From NCBI RefSeq assembly GCF_002155685.1, contig NZ_MUYK01000005.1:186001-250000 (forward strand): a stretch of 64,000 nt of DNA. The letters run 5' to 3'. This document shows positions 43,937-53,927 of the stretch, piece after piece. Source of the stretch: Erythrobacter colymbi. GTDB taxonomy: Bacteria > Pseudomonadota > Alphaproteobacteria > Sphingomonadales > Sphingomonadaceae. The notes below the pieces were generated by a model. The model had not been told where the DNA came from. It made no database searches and was given only the letters and a program-made list of their open reading frames with translations. Positions within the stretch are counted from its first letter, which is position 1. Each line of letters begins with the position of its first letter. The position numbers and the translations under genes were made by a program.

Positions 43937-45094
43937 ATGAAGGGGACGGGATGGAAGTGCGGCGCGGCACTCGGGCTGGCGCTGGCGGCAGGGCTGATCG
44001 CCGGTACCGCCAATGCCGCAACGGCCGAACGCAAGGTCGACGGCGCCTTCGCGGATGGCACGCCGGCCGAAACCGTCACCCTCTCCGCCGCCAACGGCGT
44101 GACCGCGAGGATCTTCGCGCTCGGCGCGACCTTGCAGGGCTACAGCCTGCCGGACCGCAAGGGGGTGCTCGCCGACGTGCTGCTCGGCCATGATCATCCG
44201 GCCGAATACGAGGCAACACAGGACTTCTTCGGCGTGACGGTCGGCCGCTTTGCCAACCGCATCGCGCGCGGAACCTTCACCATCGACGGGACGACCTACC
44301 GCCTGCCGCTGAACGATGGCGAGGCTTCGCTCCACGGCGGCGGCCAGGGCTTCGACCGCAAGGTGTGGGCGATCGAGTCCGTCACCGCAAACGGCCCCGT
44401 CGCCTCGGTGACGCTCGCGCTGACCAGCCCCGACGGCGATCAGGGCTATCCAGGCGAAGTTACCGCGCGCGTGACCTATGCGCTGGGCGACGATGGCGTG
44501 CTGACGATCACCATGACCGCGACGACCAGCAAGCCGACGATCATCAACATGACCAACCACGCGCTGTTCAACATGGCCGGGCAATGTCCTGCCGAGGGCG
44601 CGATGGGCAACCGGCTGACCATGCCCGCAAGCCGCTACACCCCCGTCAACACCGCGCTGATCCCCACCGGCGAGCTCGCTCCGGTCGCAGGCACCCCGTT
44701 CGATTTCCGCAAGCCCAAGGCGCTGTCGGACGGCTTGCGCAATGCGCGCGATCCGCAGGTGCTGGTCGGGCGCGGGTTCGATCACAACTGGGTGCTCGAC
44801 AAGGGGCAGACGGCCGAGCCGCAGCTGATTGCGCGCGCAGAGGATCCGGTGTCGGGCCGGGCGATGGAGGTGCTCTCGACCGAACCGGGCGTGCAGATGT
44901 ACACCGGCAACTTCCTGGCCGGTACCAACCCCGGCAAGGGCGGGTGCCTCTACCGCATGGGCGACGGCTATGCGCTGGAGCCGCAGAAATTCCCCGACAC
45001 GCCCAACCAGCCGGCCTTCGGCTCGGCGCGGCTCGATCCCGGCCAGATATACCGCCACGTGATGGTGCTGCGCCCGGCAACGGCGACAAAGTGA
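43937..45094 (+). CDS. galM: exported aldose 1-epimerase (mutarotase)
   Basis: 385 aa with signal peptide ([20 protein letters not shown], cleavage near ANA), so probably periplasmic. It interconverts alpha and beta forms of galactose and other aldoses. GalM motifs: [20 protein letters not shown], the catalytic His in [20 protein letters not shown] and the C-terminal Glu region [24 protein letters not shown] precedes the ATG. Its stop overlaps the next start (TGATG). It would supply the anomer used by the sugar 1-dehydrogenase. Confidence 0.93.
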   Translation: MKGTGWKCGAALGLALAAGLIAGTANAATAERKVDGAFADGTPAETVTLSAANGVTARIFALGATLQGYSLPDRKGVLADVLLGHDHPAEYEATQDFFGVTVGRFANRIARGTFTIDGTTYRLPLNDGEASLHGGGQGFDRKVWAIESVTANGPVASVTLALTSPDGDQGYPGEVTARVTYALGDDGVLTITMTATTSKPTIINMTNHALFNMAGQCPAEGAMGNRLTMPASRYTPVNTALIPTGELAPVAGTPFDFRKPKALSDGLRNARDPQVLVGRGFDHNWVLDKGQTAEPQLIARAEDPVSGRAMEVLSTEPGVQMYTGNFLAGTNPGKGGCLYRMGDGYALEPQKFPDTPNQPAFGSARLDPGQIYRHVMVLRPATATK

Positions 45095-46878
45095 TGACCG
45101 GCAAGCTGCGATCGCGCGCGTGGTTCGACAACCCCGACAATATCGACATGACCGCGCTCTATCTCGAGCGCTACCTCAACTTCGGCCTCAGCCTTGACGA
45201 GCTGCGGTCGGGCAAGCCGATCATCGGTATCGCCCAGACCGGCAGCGACCTCTCCCCCTGCAACCGCCACCATCTGGTGCTGGCCGAACGGGTGCGCGAG
45301 GGCATCCGCGAGGCGGGCGGCGTGGTGATCGAGTTTCCGGTCCATCCGATCCAGGAGACCGGCAAGCGCCCGACTGCCGGGCTCGACCGCAACCTTGCCT
45401 ATCTCGGGCTCGTCGAGGTGCTGTATGGCTACCCGCTCGACGGGGTGGTGCTGACCGTCGGCTGCGACAAGACCACGCCCGCCGCGCTGATGGCCGCCGC
45501 GACGGTCAATATCCCGGCGATTGCCCTGTCGGTCGGCCCGATGCTCAACGGCTGGCACAAGGGCGAGCGCACCGGATCGGGCACCATCGTGTGGAAAGCG
45601 CGCGAGATGCTCAGCCGGGGCGAGATCGACGATGCGGGCTTCATCCGGCTGGTCGCCAGTTCCGCCCCTTCGACCGGCTATTGCAATACCATGGGCACGG
45701 CGACGACGATGAATTCGCTGACCGAGGCGCTCGGCATGAGCCTGCCCGGCTCCGCCGCGATCCCTGCGCCCTATCGCGACCGGCAGGAGAACGCCTACCA
45801 TACCGGCAAGCGGATCGTGGAGATGGTGCGCGAGGATCTGAAGCCGTCCGACCTGATGACCCGCGAGGCGTTCCTCAACGCCATCGTGGTGAACTCCGCA
45901 ATCGGCGGGTCGACCAATGCGCCGATCCATTTGCAGGCCATCGCCCGCCACCTCGGCGTCGACCTGTCGATCCGCGACTGGCAGGCATTCGGCCACCGCG
46001 TGCCGCTGCTCGTCAACCTCCAGCCTGCAGGGCAATATCTGGGCGAGGATTTCTACCGCGCGGGCGGCGTGCCGGCGGTGGTCGCACAGCTGATGGGAGA
46101 AGGCCTGATCCGCGAGGACGCGCTCACCGCCAACGGCCGGAGTATCGGCGACAACTGCCGGGACGCGGTGATCGAGGACGAGGACGTGATCCGCCCCTTC
46201 ACCCGCCCGCTCAGGACCGATGCGGGGTTCATCGTCCTCTCCGGCAACCTGTTCGACAGCGCGATCATGAAGACCTGCGTGATCGACGAGGATTTCCGCG
46301 CGCGCTACCTCTCCGATCCCGACGATCCTGATGCCTTCGAGGGCCCCGTCGTGGTGTTCGACGGGCCGGAGGATTACCATGCGCGGATCGACGATCCCGC
46401 CCTCGCCATCGACGCGCGCACGCTGCTCGTGATGCGGGGTGTGGGGCCGGTGGGCTATCCCGGTTCGGCCGAGGTCGTGAACATGCGCGCGCCCGCCTAT
46501 CTGCTGCGCGAAGGCATCGCCAACCTGCCGTGCCTGGGCGACGGGCGGCAATCGGGCACCTCGGGCAGCCCCTCGATCCTCAACGCCTCGCCCGAAGCCG
46601 CGGTCGGCGGAGGGCTGGCTTTGCTCAGGACCGGCGACCGGGTGCGGATCGATCTCGGGCGCGGGACCGTCGACGTGCTGATCCCCGAGAGCGAGCTTGC
46701 CGAGCGCCGCGCCGCGCTCGAGGTGGCGGGCGGCTATGCCTACCCCGCCTCGCAGACCCCGTGGCAGGCGATCCACCGCGCCTATGTGGGGCAGATGGAG
46801 AGCGGCGGCATCATAGAGGGCGCGGAAGCCTTCCAGCGCATCGCCCAGACCCGCGGCCTGCCGCGCGACAATCACTGA
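45094..46878 (+). CDS. IlvD/Edd family sugar-acid dehydratase (arabinonate/galactonate type)
   Basis: 594-aa iron-sulfur dehydratase. Cluster-binding Cys are seen in [23 protein letters not shown] and [32 protein letters not shown] is the C-terminal substrate/metal motif found in pentonate and hexonate dehydratases rather than in IlvD itself. It would turn L-arabinonate or D-galactonate into the 2-keto-3-deoxy acid. Coupled to galM by TGATG and followed by the FAH-family gene. The exact substrate cannot be told by eye; the dehydrogenase in the same operon points to arabinonate or galactonate. Confidence 0.85.
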   Translation: MTGKLRSRAWFDNPDNIDMTALYLERYLNFGLSLDELRSGKPIIGIAQTGSDLSPCNRHHLVLAERVREGIREAGGVVIEFPVHPIQETGKRPTAGLDRNLAYLGLVEVLYGYPLDGVVLTVGCDKTTPAALMAAATVNIPAIALSVGPMLNGWHKGERTGSGTIVWKAREMLSRGEIDDAGFIRLVASSAPSTGYCNTMGTATTMNSLTEALGMSLPGSAAIPAPYRDRQENAYHTGKRIVEMVREDLKPSDLMTREAFLNAIVVNSAIGGSTNAPIHLQAIARHLGVDLSIRDWQAFGHRVPLLVNLQPAGQYLGEDFYRAGGVPAVVAQLMGEGLIREDALTANGRSIGDNCRDAVIEDEDVIRPFTRPLRTDAGFIVLSGNLFDSAIMKTCVIDEDFRARYLSDPDDPDAFEGPVVVFDGPEDYHARIDDPALAIDARTLLVMRGVGPVGYPGSAEVVNMRAPAYLLREGIANLPCLGDGRQSGTSGSPSILNASPEAAVGGGLALLRTGDRVRIDLGRGTVDVLIPESELAERRAALEVAGGYAYPASQTPWQAIHRAYVGQMESGGIIEGAEAFQRIAQTRGLPRDNH

Positions 46879-46892
46879 AGGAGCATCCGGCC

Positions 46893-47882
46893 GTGAGAGA
46901 CAATCGCATGATCTCGCTGGTGCAGTTCGAGCGCGACGGAAGGCGCGACGTGGCAGCGCTGGGCAGCGCGGGCACGGCGCGGATCGTCGCCGGTGCCGGC
47001 ACCACGCTCGAACTGGCGCGGGCGGCGCTGCGGGCCGGAACGAGCCTTGCCGAAACCGCCGCCGCATCGCTCGGCGAGAGCATCGACCTTGCCGCCGTGC
47101 GCCTGCTCGCTCCGATCGACCATCCCGATCCGGCGCATCTGATGGTCGCGGGCACCGGCCTCACCCACCTCGGCAGCGCCGAGGGGCGCGACAAGATGCA
47201 CGCCGCCGCCGCTGCCGGTCAGGCGACCGATTCCATGCGGATGTTCCTGATGGGCTACGAAGGCGGCAAACCCGCCCCCGGTGCCATCGGCGCGCAGCCG
47301 GAATGGTTCTACAAGGGCGACGGCTCGACCCTCGTCGGCCCGGGCGAACCGCTCCTGCGCCCGGCCTTTGCAGGCGACGGCGGCGAGGAACCGGAGATCG
47401 CCGGGATCTACCTGATCGATGATAAGGGACAGCCCGTCAGGCTCGGCTTCGCGCTCGGCAACGAGTTTTCCGACCATGTGACCGAGCGGGTGAATTACCT
47501 CTGGCTCGCCCATTCCAAGCTGCGCCAGGCCGCGCTCGGGCCGGAGCTGCTGCTCGGCGAGCTGCCCGACGACGTGCGCGGACAAGTCGCCATCCGCCGT
47601 AAGGGTGCGGCGGTCTGGGAGCGCGAATTCTGCACCGGCGAGGCCAACATGAGCCACAGCCTCGCCAACCTCGAACACCACCATTTCAAATACGCACAAT
47701 TCCGCCGCCCGGGCGATGTCCACGTGCACTTCTTCGGCACCGCAACCCTCTCGTACAGCGACGGGATCGAGACCCTGCCGGGCGACGTGTTCACGATCAC
47801 CGCCGCTCCCTTCACCCTGCCCGCTAGCAACCCGCTCGCGGCGGGCGCGGACGAAGGCTTGCAGGCGGTGCGCCGTCTGTGA
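46893..47882 (+). CDS. FAH-superfamily enzyme, AraD1/GguC-like
   Basis: 329 aa. Fumarylacetoacetate hydrolase-like fold, closest in pattern to the AraD1/GguC group found with arabinose and galactose genes: LMVAGTGLTHLGSAEGRDKM, GAIGAQPEWFYKGDGSTLVG, EEPEIAGIYLIDDKGQPVRL, GFALGNEFSDHVTERVNYLW, HVHFFGTATLSYSDGIETLP. Members in non-phosphorylative pentose pathways act as 2-keto-3-deoxy-acid dehydratases or hydrolases; I infer the same here. GTG start at 46893, nine bases after AAGGAG. Overlaps the next gene by four bases (GTGA). Confidence 0.78.
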   Translation: MRDNRMISLVQFERDGRRDVAALGSAGTARIVAGAGTTLELARAALRAGTSLAETAAASLGESIDLAAVRLLAPIDHPDPAHLMVAGTGLTHLGSAEGRDKMHAAAAAGQATDSMRMFLMGYEGGKPAPGAIGAQPEWFYKGDGSTLVGPGEPLLRPAFAGDGGEEPEIAGIYLIDDKGQPVRLGFALGNEFSDHVTERVNYLWLAHSKLRQAALGPELLLGELPDDVRGQVAIRRKGAAVWEREFCTGEANMSHSLANLEHHHFKYAQFRRPGDVHVHFFGTATLSYSDGIETLPGDVFTITAAPFTLPASNPLAAGADEGLQAVRRL

Positions 47883-48802
47883 GCCTGCGGCTCGGCATCG
47901 TCGGCTATGGCAAGATCGCGCGTGACGAGCACGTGCCGGCGATCGCGGTGACCGAGGGGCTGGAACTGGCTGCGATCGCCACGCCCGAAGGCGCCGAAGC
48001 TGCCGTGCCGGTCTATCCGCACCTTGCAGCGCTGCTAGAAGGTTCGCCCGATGTCGACGCGATCGTGTTGTGCCAGCCACCCGCCGCCCGCTTCGAGGCC
48101 GCGCGCATGGCGCTGGCGGCGGGCAAGCACGTGTTTCTGGAGAAGCCGCCGGGCATCGCCGTGAGCGAGGTGAAGATGCTCGGCGCAATGGCGCAGGCAC
48201 AGGGGCTGACCCTGTTTGCCGGCTGGCATTCGCGCTGGTCGTCTGCCGTCGCGGAGCTCAAGGCATGGTGCGCCGCCCATCCCGTCGACGCCGTGCGCAT
48301 CGTCTGGAAGGAGGACGTGCGGCGCTGGCATCCGGAGCAAGCGTGGATCTGGGAGCCGGGCGGCTACGGGGTGCTCGATCCGGGCATCAACGCGCTCTCG
48401 ATCCTGACCGAGGTGATGCCCGAGCCCTTCCGCGTCCGGTCTGCCCGCTTCGAGATTCCCGATGGCCGCGCCACGCCGATTGCCGCCACGATGCAGCTCG
48501 AGGCACTCAGCGGCGCGCCGGTCGCGGTGGAGTTCGACTGGCGGCAGACCGGGCCACAGATCTGGCAGATCGATTTCAGCGCGGGTTCGCAGCAGCGCCG
48601 GTTCGCGCAAGGGGGCGAGGATGCAGCGAGCCTTACAGGCAACGAGGAATCCGCACTCGCGGTGGAATACCGCGCGATGTATCGCCATTTCCGCGCGCTC
48701 GTGCTTGCCGGCGCGTCCGATGTCGACTGCCGCCCGCTCGAAATCATTGCGGACGCGTTCCTGTGCGGGCAGGTAGAAACGGTCGCCCCGTTCGAGGATT
48801 AG
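47879..48802 (+). CDS. D-galactose / L-arabinose 1-dehydrogenase (Gfo/Idh/MocA family)
   Basis: 307-aa NAD(P)-dependent enzyme oxidising the sugar at C1 to the lactone. GIVGYGKIARDEHVPAIA, then LEKPPGIAVSEVKML (catalytic Lys region), FAGWHSRWSSAV, VRIVWKEDVRRWHPEQAWIW and EPGGYGVLDPGINALSI match closely what I remember of Azospirillum L-arabinose 1-dehydrogenase, an enzyme that also takes D-galactose. GTG start at 47879, overlapping the previous stop. It gives the best clue to the substrate of this operon. Confidence 0.9.
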   Translation: MSLRLGIVGYGKIARDEHVPAIAVTEGLELAAIATPEGAEAAVPVYPHLAALLEGSPDVDAIVLCQPPAARFEAARMALAAGKHVFLEKPPGIAVSEVKMLGAMAQAQGLTLFAGWHSRWSSAVAELKAWCAAHPVDAVRIVWKEDVRRWHPEQAWIWEPGGYGVLDPGINALSILTEVMPEPFRVRSARFEIPDGRATPIAATMQLEALSGAPVAVEFDWRQTGPQIWQIDFSAGSQQRRFAQGGEDAASLTGNEESALAVEYRAMYRHFRALVLAGASDVDCRPLEIIADAFLCGQVETVAPFED

Positions 48803-48839
48803 GCTCGAGGAGCCAGCGGGGCATCGGGGAGCCACGGGG

Positions 48840-49565
48840 TTGACCAAACCCAAAGCCAAGAAGGTCGAACGCCTCCACGAGGAGGTCGCCCGCAAGATCG
48901 GCACGGCGATCCTCGACGGTACGCTTGCGAGCGGCTCGACGCTCGAGGGCGAGATCGAGAGCGCCGACCGGATGGGCGTGTCGCGCACGGCCTATCGCGA
49001 AGCGCTCAAGATTCTCGCCGCCAAGGGCATGGTCGAAAGCCGGCCCAAGGCGGGCAGCCGGATCACCGCGCGCGCGCAATGGAACCTGCTCGATCCGGAC
49101 ATCCTCGCATGGATGTTCACCGGCAGACCGGACGAGAATTTCGTGCGCGACCTGTTCGAGCTGCGCGGCTTGCTGGAACCGGTCGCGGCGGGGCTCGCCG
49201 CCGAACGCCGCACGCCCGCGCAGCTTGCCGAGATGGAACGCTGCCTCGATGCGATGGCGACCCTCGGCCTGGCCCGAGCTGAAGGACAGGAGGCCGATCG
49301 CCAATTCCACCGGCTCATTCTGGCGGCATCGGGCAACGAGGCGATCATCTCGCTCGGCAGCTCGATCGGCGCTGCGGTGCAATGGACAACCCACTTCAAG
49401 CAGGCGGCACAGGCCAATCCGCGCGATCCCCTGCCCGAGCACCAGGCGGTCTTCGATGCGATCCGCCGCGGGTCGGCGCGCGATGCGACCGAGGCGATGA
49501 AGCACCTGCTCGCGCTTGCGCTCGACGACATGGAGCTTCCCTCCGCCACCGCCGCGGATCGCTGA
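48840..49565 (+). CDS. FadR-type GntR transcriptional regulator
   Basis: 241 aa. Winged helix at the N-terminus (VERLHEEVARKIGTAILDGT, then SADRMGVSRTAYREALKILA and GMVESRPKAGSRI) and an all-helical FCD ligand domain with LFELRGLLEPVAAGLAAERR, the metal-binding Asp/His pattern in EADRQFHRLILAASGNEAI and EHQAVFDAIRRG. Sugar-acid responsive regulators of this type usually repress the operon they sit in. The frame starts with TTG at 48840; no ATG or GTG fits before the helix-turn-helix, so the start is uncertain by a few codons. Confidence 0.85.
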   Translation: MTKPKAKKVERLHEEVARKIGTAILDGTLASGSTLEGEIESADRMGVSRTAYREALKILAAKGMVESRPKAGSRITARAQWNLLDPDILAWMFTGRPDENFVRDLFELRGLLEPVAAGLAAERRTPAQLAEMERCLDAMATLGLARAEGQEADRQFHRLILAASGNEAIISLGSSIGAAVQWTTHFKQAAQANPRDPLPEHQAVFDAIRRGSARDATEAMKHLLALALDDMELPSATAADR

Positions 49566-49929
49566 ACGACCGCGATCCGCACCGTTGCGCGGGACACGGC
49601 AGTCAGGCGGGAGAATCTCCGCTTCACACGGCACCATTCGCGCCTTTGCAGCCGCGTAAGCCGGTGGTTAGCCAAGTCATGTTTGCGCTACCTTTTTGTG
49701 TATCAAACAGCAAAGAGCCGGGCTTCGGCAATGCTCGCGAGCCACAAAAAGACTGATATTCAATACAGTCCTTGAAATCCGCCATTCATCGCCAAAGCAG
49801 CGCGAGTCGATTGACTCCTTCAATTTCCTGAATATAAGACAACATATGGTAGCGCTATCATTCATGTCGACGCGGCATGGCGTGCTGCCGGAGAGTGGCA
49901 AAACGCCACCAATGGGAGGGAGAGTAGTC
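49566..49929 (+). promoter_or_regulatory. control region of the TonB-dependent receptor gene
   Basis: About 360 bases, clearly AT-richer than the rest, without a gene. It holds a LacI-type palindrome at 49846-49859, an A/T-rich stretch with TTTTTGTGTATCAAAC at about 49694-49709, and a strong GGGAGGGAGAG Shine-Dalgarno before 49930. Such long leaders are common in front of TonB-dependent receptors. Confidence 0.55.
49846..49859. promoter_or_regulatory. LacI-family-like operator palindrome
   Basis: TGGTAGCGCTATCA, a 14-base palindrome with one mismatch and the central CG typical of LacI-family operators. It sits 70 bases before the receptor start. No LacI-type gene is in the window, so the regulator would act in trans. 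Confidence 0.5.
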
Positions 49930-52900
49930 ATGAAGGCCTTGGCCGATAATCGCGTTCGTCGCCGTTCCGCGTCCAGCGGAACCCGTGTTGCACTCTCGGC
50001 AGGCGTGTCCGCGCTCGCGCTCGGCATCATGGCTGTGCCCGCGGCGGCGCAGGATGCCGCCGACCAGACGGACGGCAGCACCGAAGAAGGGCAGGAAATC
50101 ATCGTCACCGGCGTGCGCGCGAGTCTCGAGCGTGCGATGGACATCAAGCGCGAGGCCTTCGGCGTCGTCGACGCGATCTCGGCCGAGGACATCGGCGAAT
50201 TCCCCGACACCAACCTCGCCGAATCCCTCCAGCGCATCCCCGGCGTGTCGATCAGCCGCGTCAACGGCGAAGGCTCGCAGGTGACCGTCCGCGGCTTCGG
50301 TCCGCAGTTCAACCTCGTCACCGTCAACGGCCGCCAGATCGCGACCACCTTCGTCAACGCGGTCGGCGGTGACCAGGACGTCGACTTCAGCCGCGCCACC
50401 GGCCGTTCCTTCGACTTCAACAACCTTGCCTCCGAAGGCGTGCAGCGGCTCGAGGTCTACAAGACCGGCCGCGCGGCGATCCCCTCGGGCGGGATCGGCG
50501 CGGCGATCAACGTGGTGACCTCGCGTCCGCTCGAAATGAAGGGCGCAGGCCTGCGCGGCAGCATCGGCGCCAAGGCGCTGTACGACCTGAGCAATTCGGA
50601 CTTCACCGTGAACCCCGAAGTCTCGGGCGTCGTCACCTGGACCGATCCGACCGACGTGTTCGGCGTCTCGCTTTTCGGCGCCTACCAGAAGCGCGACAGC
50701 GAGGCGGCGAGCGCCACCTCGAACGCGTGGAACGTCGCGCCCTTCTCCCAATTCCCGGGCCGCGGCGCATCGACGGTGGTGACCGGCGCCCCGAGCAGCC
50801 CGGACACGCTGGTCGCGGTGCCCAACGACAGCCGCTACCACTTCTCCGAATTCAAGCGCGAGCGCATCAATGTCGCCGGTACGGCCCAGTATCGCCCGAT
50901 CGAGACGCTGACCTTCACCGCCGATGCGATGTATGTCCGCAACCGCCAGAGCGAGCAGCGCACCGACCAGACCAACTGGTTCAACCGGCCGTTCGACACG
51001 ATCACCTTCGATCCGAGCGATGCCGTTCCGACGTCGATCTTCATCTCCGAAGGCAGCGGCTACGGCACCAAGGACCTCGGCTTCGAACAGCAGTACCGCG
51101 CGACCAAGACTGAGCTGCAATCCTACGGCCTCAACGCCGAGTGGGAGATCGGCTCGGGCTTCACCCTGCGGCTCGACGGCAACCACTCGCTATCGACCTC
51201 GGATCCGGATTCGGCCAACGGCGCCAGCTCGACGCTGTTCAGCATGGGCGCACCGGTGGTCGATGCGCACTCGGTGGACTTCTCGGGCGCGGTTCCGATC
51301 CAGCGTTACACCGTCAATGATCGCGGCCTCGGCTCCGACGGCATCCGCGGCACCGCCGATGACCGCGGCAACAACAACGGCGTGCTCGACCTCGGCGACC
51401 TCGGCACGCAGATCCAGCGCACCAACGCCTCGAGCCAGCGTCACCGGGTCGACCAGTTCAGCGCCGACCTCGGCTGGGAGCTGGAGGGCGGCAGCCGCTT
51501 CGATATCGGTGCACGCTACATCGATTCGAGCATGACCAGCGCCCGCACCCAGACCCAGCAGACGCTGGGCGACTGGGGCATCAACAATGTCGGCGACATC
51601 CGGGCTCTGGCGGGCAACCTGATCGAGGAGTTCTGCCTCGCCTGCAAGTTCGACCGCTACGCTGTGGGCGATGCGCAGATCGCGTTCCGGGGCAATGCGG
51701 TCGATCTGTTCCAGATCTTCGAGCCCTACTACGCCTCGCGCGGCAATCCCAACAACATCACCGGCAACGAATTCGACCGGGTGGGCGAGAAGATCTGGTC
51801 GACCTATGCCCAGTTCACCTGGGACGGTTCGATTGGCGGGCGTCCGGCCAATGTGGTCGCCGGTGTGCGCTGGGAAAACACCAAGACGACCGCCTTCTCG
51901 CTGGTCGACCAGCCGCTGCGGATCGAATGGGATTCGGACAACGACTTCACCCGCGTTGTCAGCGGCAACATCGCCGAAATCACCCGCACGGGCGAGTATA
52001 ACGAGCTGCTTCCCTCGATCGACTTCCGGATCGAACCGGTCGACGATCTGGTTGCCCGCGTGTCGTATTCGAAGACCCTCGCGCGTCCTGATTTCGGCAA
52101 CCTGTTCGCCTCGCAATCGGCGAACGGCCCTGACCGTCCGACGCTGCTCGGCGGGATCGCTGCCGGCTCGCAGGGCAACCCGGACCTCGATCCGCTGCTG
52201 TCGGACAACTTCGATATCAGTCTCGAATGGTACTTCGCTCCGGCGAGCTTCATTTCGGGGGCCTTCTTCTTCAAGAAGGTGTCGAACTTCGTGGGGATCG
52301 GTCAGGTCGAGCAGAACCTGTTCGGCCTGCGCGACCCCACCACCGGCGCGGCCGGCACCCGCTCGGGCGCGGCAGCGGCGGAAATCGCCAACCTCGGAGC
52401 GGTGCTGAGCGACGTCAGCCTGTTCACCTTCACCGCGCTGATCGATGCCAACAACGGCAATGTCGCCGCCGCGCGCCAGCAGTTCCAGGCGAACCTCGGC
52501 GCCAACGGCCAGCTCGACCAGGCCTTCGTCGATACCGTGCTGGCGCAGCGCGACGTGATCGCGAACAGCACCGATCCGCTGTTCGTATTTGACGTGGCGA
52601 CCCCGATCAACAACCGCGAAGGCAACATCCACGGGTTCGAACTGCAGGGCCAGTACTTCTTCGGCGATAGCGGCTTCGGCGTCTCGGGCTCGCTCACCAA
52701 GGTATATGGCGACGTCAATGTCGACGTGCTGTCCGACCCCAACACCGATGTCTTCGCGCTGATCGGCCTGTCGGACAGCTACAACATCACCGGCATCTAC
52801 GACGCGGGCGGCCTCTCGGCGCGCGTGGCGTATAACTGGCGCGGCAAGTTCCTCGGCGGGGTCAACCGCGGCGGGGCCCGCAACCCGGTGTTCTTCGACG

Positions 52901-53079
52901 ACTTCGGCACGCTGGACGCCAGCATCAACTGGGACCTCAACGACAGCCTCGCCTTCAGCCTCGAAGCGGTGAACATCCTCAGCGAGCCGATCCGTTCCTT
53001 CGGGCGCGACGAGAAGCAGCTGTTCTTCGCGCAGGAGCTGAAACCGCGCCTGTTCGCCGGGGTGCGCTTCCGGTTCTGA
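49930..53079 (+). CDS. TonB-dependent receptor, Caulobacter type
   Basis: 1049-aa outer membrane receptor for active uptake of a carbohydrate. Long signal peptide (residues about 1-41, ending AAAQ), TonB box region EIIVTGVRASLERAMDIKRE, plug domain with FPDTNLAESLQRIPGVSISR and GSQVTVRGFGPQFNLVTVNG, then a 22-stranded barrel ending with FFAQELKPRLFAGVRFRF (terminal Phe). Large family typical of oligotrophic alphaproteobacteria with polysaccharide loci. The neighbours (GH27 enzyme, galactose/arabinose catabolism) suggest an alpha-galactoside or arabinose-containing oligosaccharide. ATG at 49930 follows a strong ribosome binding site. Confidence 0.94.
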   Translation: MKALADNRVRRRSASSGTRVALSAGVSALALGIMAVPAAAQDAADQTDGSTEEGQEIIVTGVRASLERAMDIKREAFGVVDAISAEDIGEFPDTNLAESLQRIPGVSISRVNGEGSQVTVRGFGPQFNLVTVNGRQIATTFVNAVGGDQDVDFSRATGRSFDFNNLASEGVQRLEVYKTGRAAIPSGGIGAAINVVTSRPLEMKGAGLRGSIGAKALYDLSNSDFTVNPEVSGVVTWTDPTDVFGVSLFGAYQKRDSEAASATSNAWNVAPFSQFPGRGASTVVTGAPSSPDTLVAVPNDSRYHFSEFKRERINVAGTAQYRPIETLTFTADAMYVRNRQSEQRTDQTNWFNRPFDTITFDPSDAVPTSIFISEGSGYGTKDLGFEQQYRATKTELQSYGLNAEWEIGSGFTLRLDGNHSLSTSDPDSANGASSTLFSMGAPVVDAHSVDFSGAVPIQRYTVNDRGLGSDGIRGTADDRGNNNGVLDLGDLGTQIQRTNASSQRHRVDQFSADLGWELEGGSRFDIGARYIDSSMTSARTQTQQTLGDWGINNVGDIRALAGNLIEEFCLACKFDRYAVGDAQIAFRGNAVDLFQIFEPYYASRGNPNNITGNEFDRVGEKIWSTYAQFTWDGSIGGRPANVVAGVRWENTKTTAFSLVDQPLRIEWDSDNDFTRVVSGNIAEITRTGEYNELLPSIDFRIEPVDDLVARVSYSKTLARPDFGNLFASQSANGPDRPTLLGGIAAGSQGNPDLDPLLSDNFDISLEWYFAPASFISGAFFFKKVSNFVGIGQVEQNLFGLRDPTTGAAGTRSGAAAAEIANLGAVLSDVSLFTFTALIDANNGNVAAARQQFQANLGANGQLDQAFVDTVLAQRDVIANSTDPLFVFDVATPINNREGNIHGFELQGQYFFGDSGFGVSGSLTKVYGDVNVDVLSDPNTDVFALIGLSDSYNITGIYDAGGLSARVAYNWRGKFLGGVNRGGARNPVFFDDFGTLDASINWDLNDSLAFSLEAVNILSEPIRSFGRDEKQLFFAQELKPRLFAGVRFRF

Positions 53080-53102
53080 CCGGGCGCATCGTGCACCAAT
53101 CG

Positions 53103-53138
53103 GGGGAGGGGGCGTGCCTGCGGGCGGGCCGCCTCCCC
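53103..53138 (+). terminator. GC-rich stem-loop after the receptor gene
   Basis: GGGGAGGGGGC (53103-53113) pairs with GCCGCCTCCCC (53128-53138) with one mismatch, followed by TTCCT. It probably reduces read-through from the highly expressed receptor into the SapC gene. Confidence 0.5.
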
Positions 53139-53207
53139 TTCCTGCGTTGAGATTGCAGCGCATCTGCGGCACTGTGCCGCAGGGACACAACGAACCGGGC
53201 AGACGGG

Positions 53208-53927
53208 ATGGGCAAGGTTCTCCTCAACAATGTCGACCACCACGATCTGCGCCTGATCGCGCGCGGCGGGCATGCCTATGGCGACGGCGTCAACCAGGTG
53301 CTGGTCTATCCGACCGAGTTCGAAGTAGCTGCGCGCGAGTTTCCGATCCTGCTGCGCCCCGACGCCGAGGGCCGCCTGCGCCCGGTGGCGGTGCTGGGGC
53401 TGGAGCGGGACGACAACCTGTTCCTCGGCCCCGATGGTCACTGGCAGAGCGACTACGTGCCCGCCGTGCTGCAATCGCGGCCCTTCGGCATCGCTGCTGC
53501 CGGGGACGGGCGGGAGATTCAGATCCTCGTCGATCCCGATCACCCGCGCCTGTCACGCACCGCTGGCGAGCCGCTGTTCCTCGAACATGGCGGGCAGGCT
53601 CCGGCGCTGGAGGCCATGCTGGGCACCCTGCGCGCGGTCTATGTGGGCAACACCCTGCTCGATCCGCTGGTGGAGGCGCTGGCAATCGCGGGGCTGCTCC
53701 GCCCCTTCGACATCCAGCTGCGCGCCGGGCCGGACCGCGCCTACGCGATTTCCGATGCCCAGACGATCGACCGCGAGCGGCTGGCCATGCTCGGCGGCGC
53801 CGAGCTTGAGGCGCTGCACCGGCAGGGCTTCCTTCAATCGGCCTTCATGCTCGCTGCCTCGCTCGGCAACATGCAGCGGCTGGTCGATCGCATGGCCGCA
53901 CGGCTCGCCGGGGGCGTGGCGGCATGA
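53208..53927 (+). CDS. SapC family protein
   Basis: 239-aa cytoplasmic protein without signal peptide. N-terminus MGKVLLNNVDHHDLRLIARG and the SapC pattern VLVYPTEFEVAAREFPILLR, NLFLGPDGHWQSDYVPAVLQ and PFGIAAAGDGREIQILVD. The name comes from a Campylobacter surface-array gene, but in sphingomonads and Caulobacter such genes stand behind TonB-dependent receptors together with JmjC-like and halogenase genes; function unknown. Overlaps the next gene by four bases. Confidence 0.85.
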   Translation: MGKVLLNNVDHHDLRLIARGGHAYGDGVNQVLVYPTEFEVAAREFPILLRPDAEGRLRPVAVLGLERDDNLFLGPDGHWQSDYVPAVLQSRPFGIAAAGDGREIQILVDPDHPRLSRTAGEPLFLEHGGQAPALEAMLGTLRAVYVGNTLLDPLVEALAIAGLLRPFDIQLRAGPDRAYAISDAQTIDRERLAMLGGAELEALHRQGFLQSAFMLAASLGNMQRLVDRMAARLAGGVAA

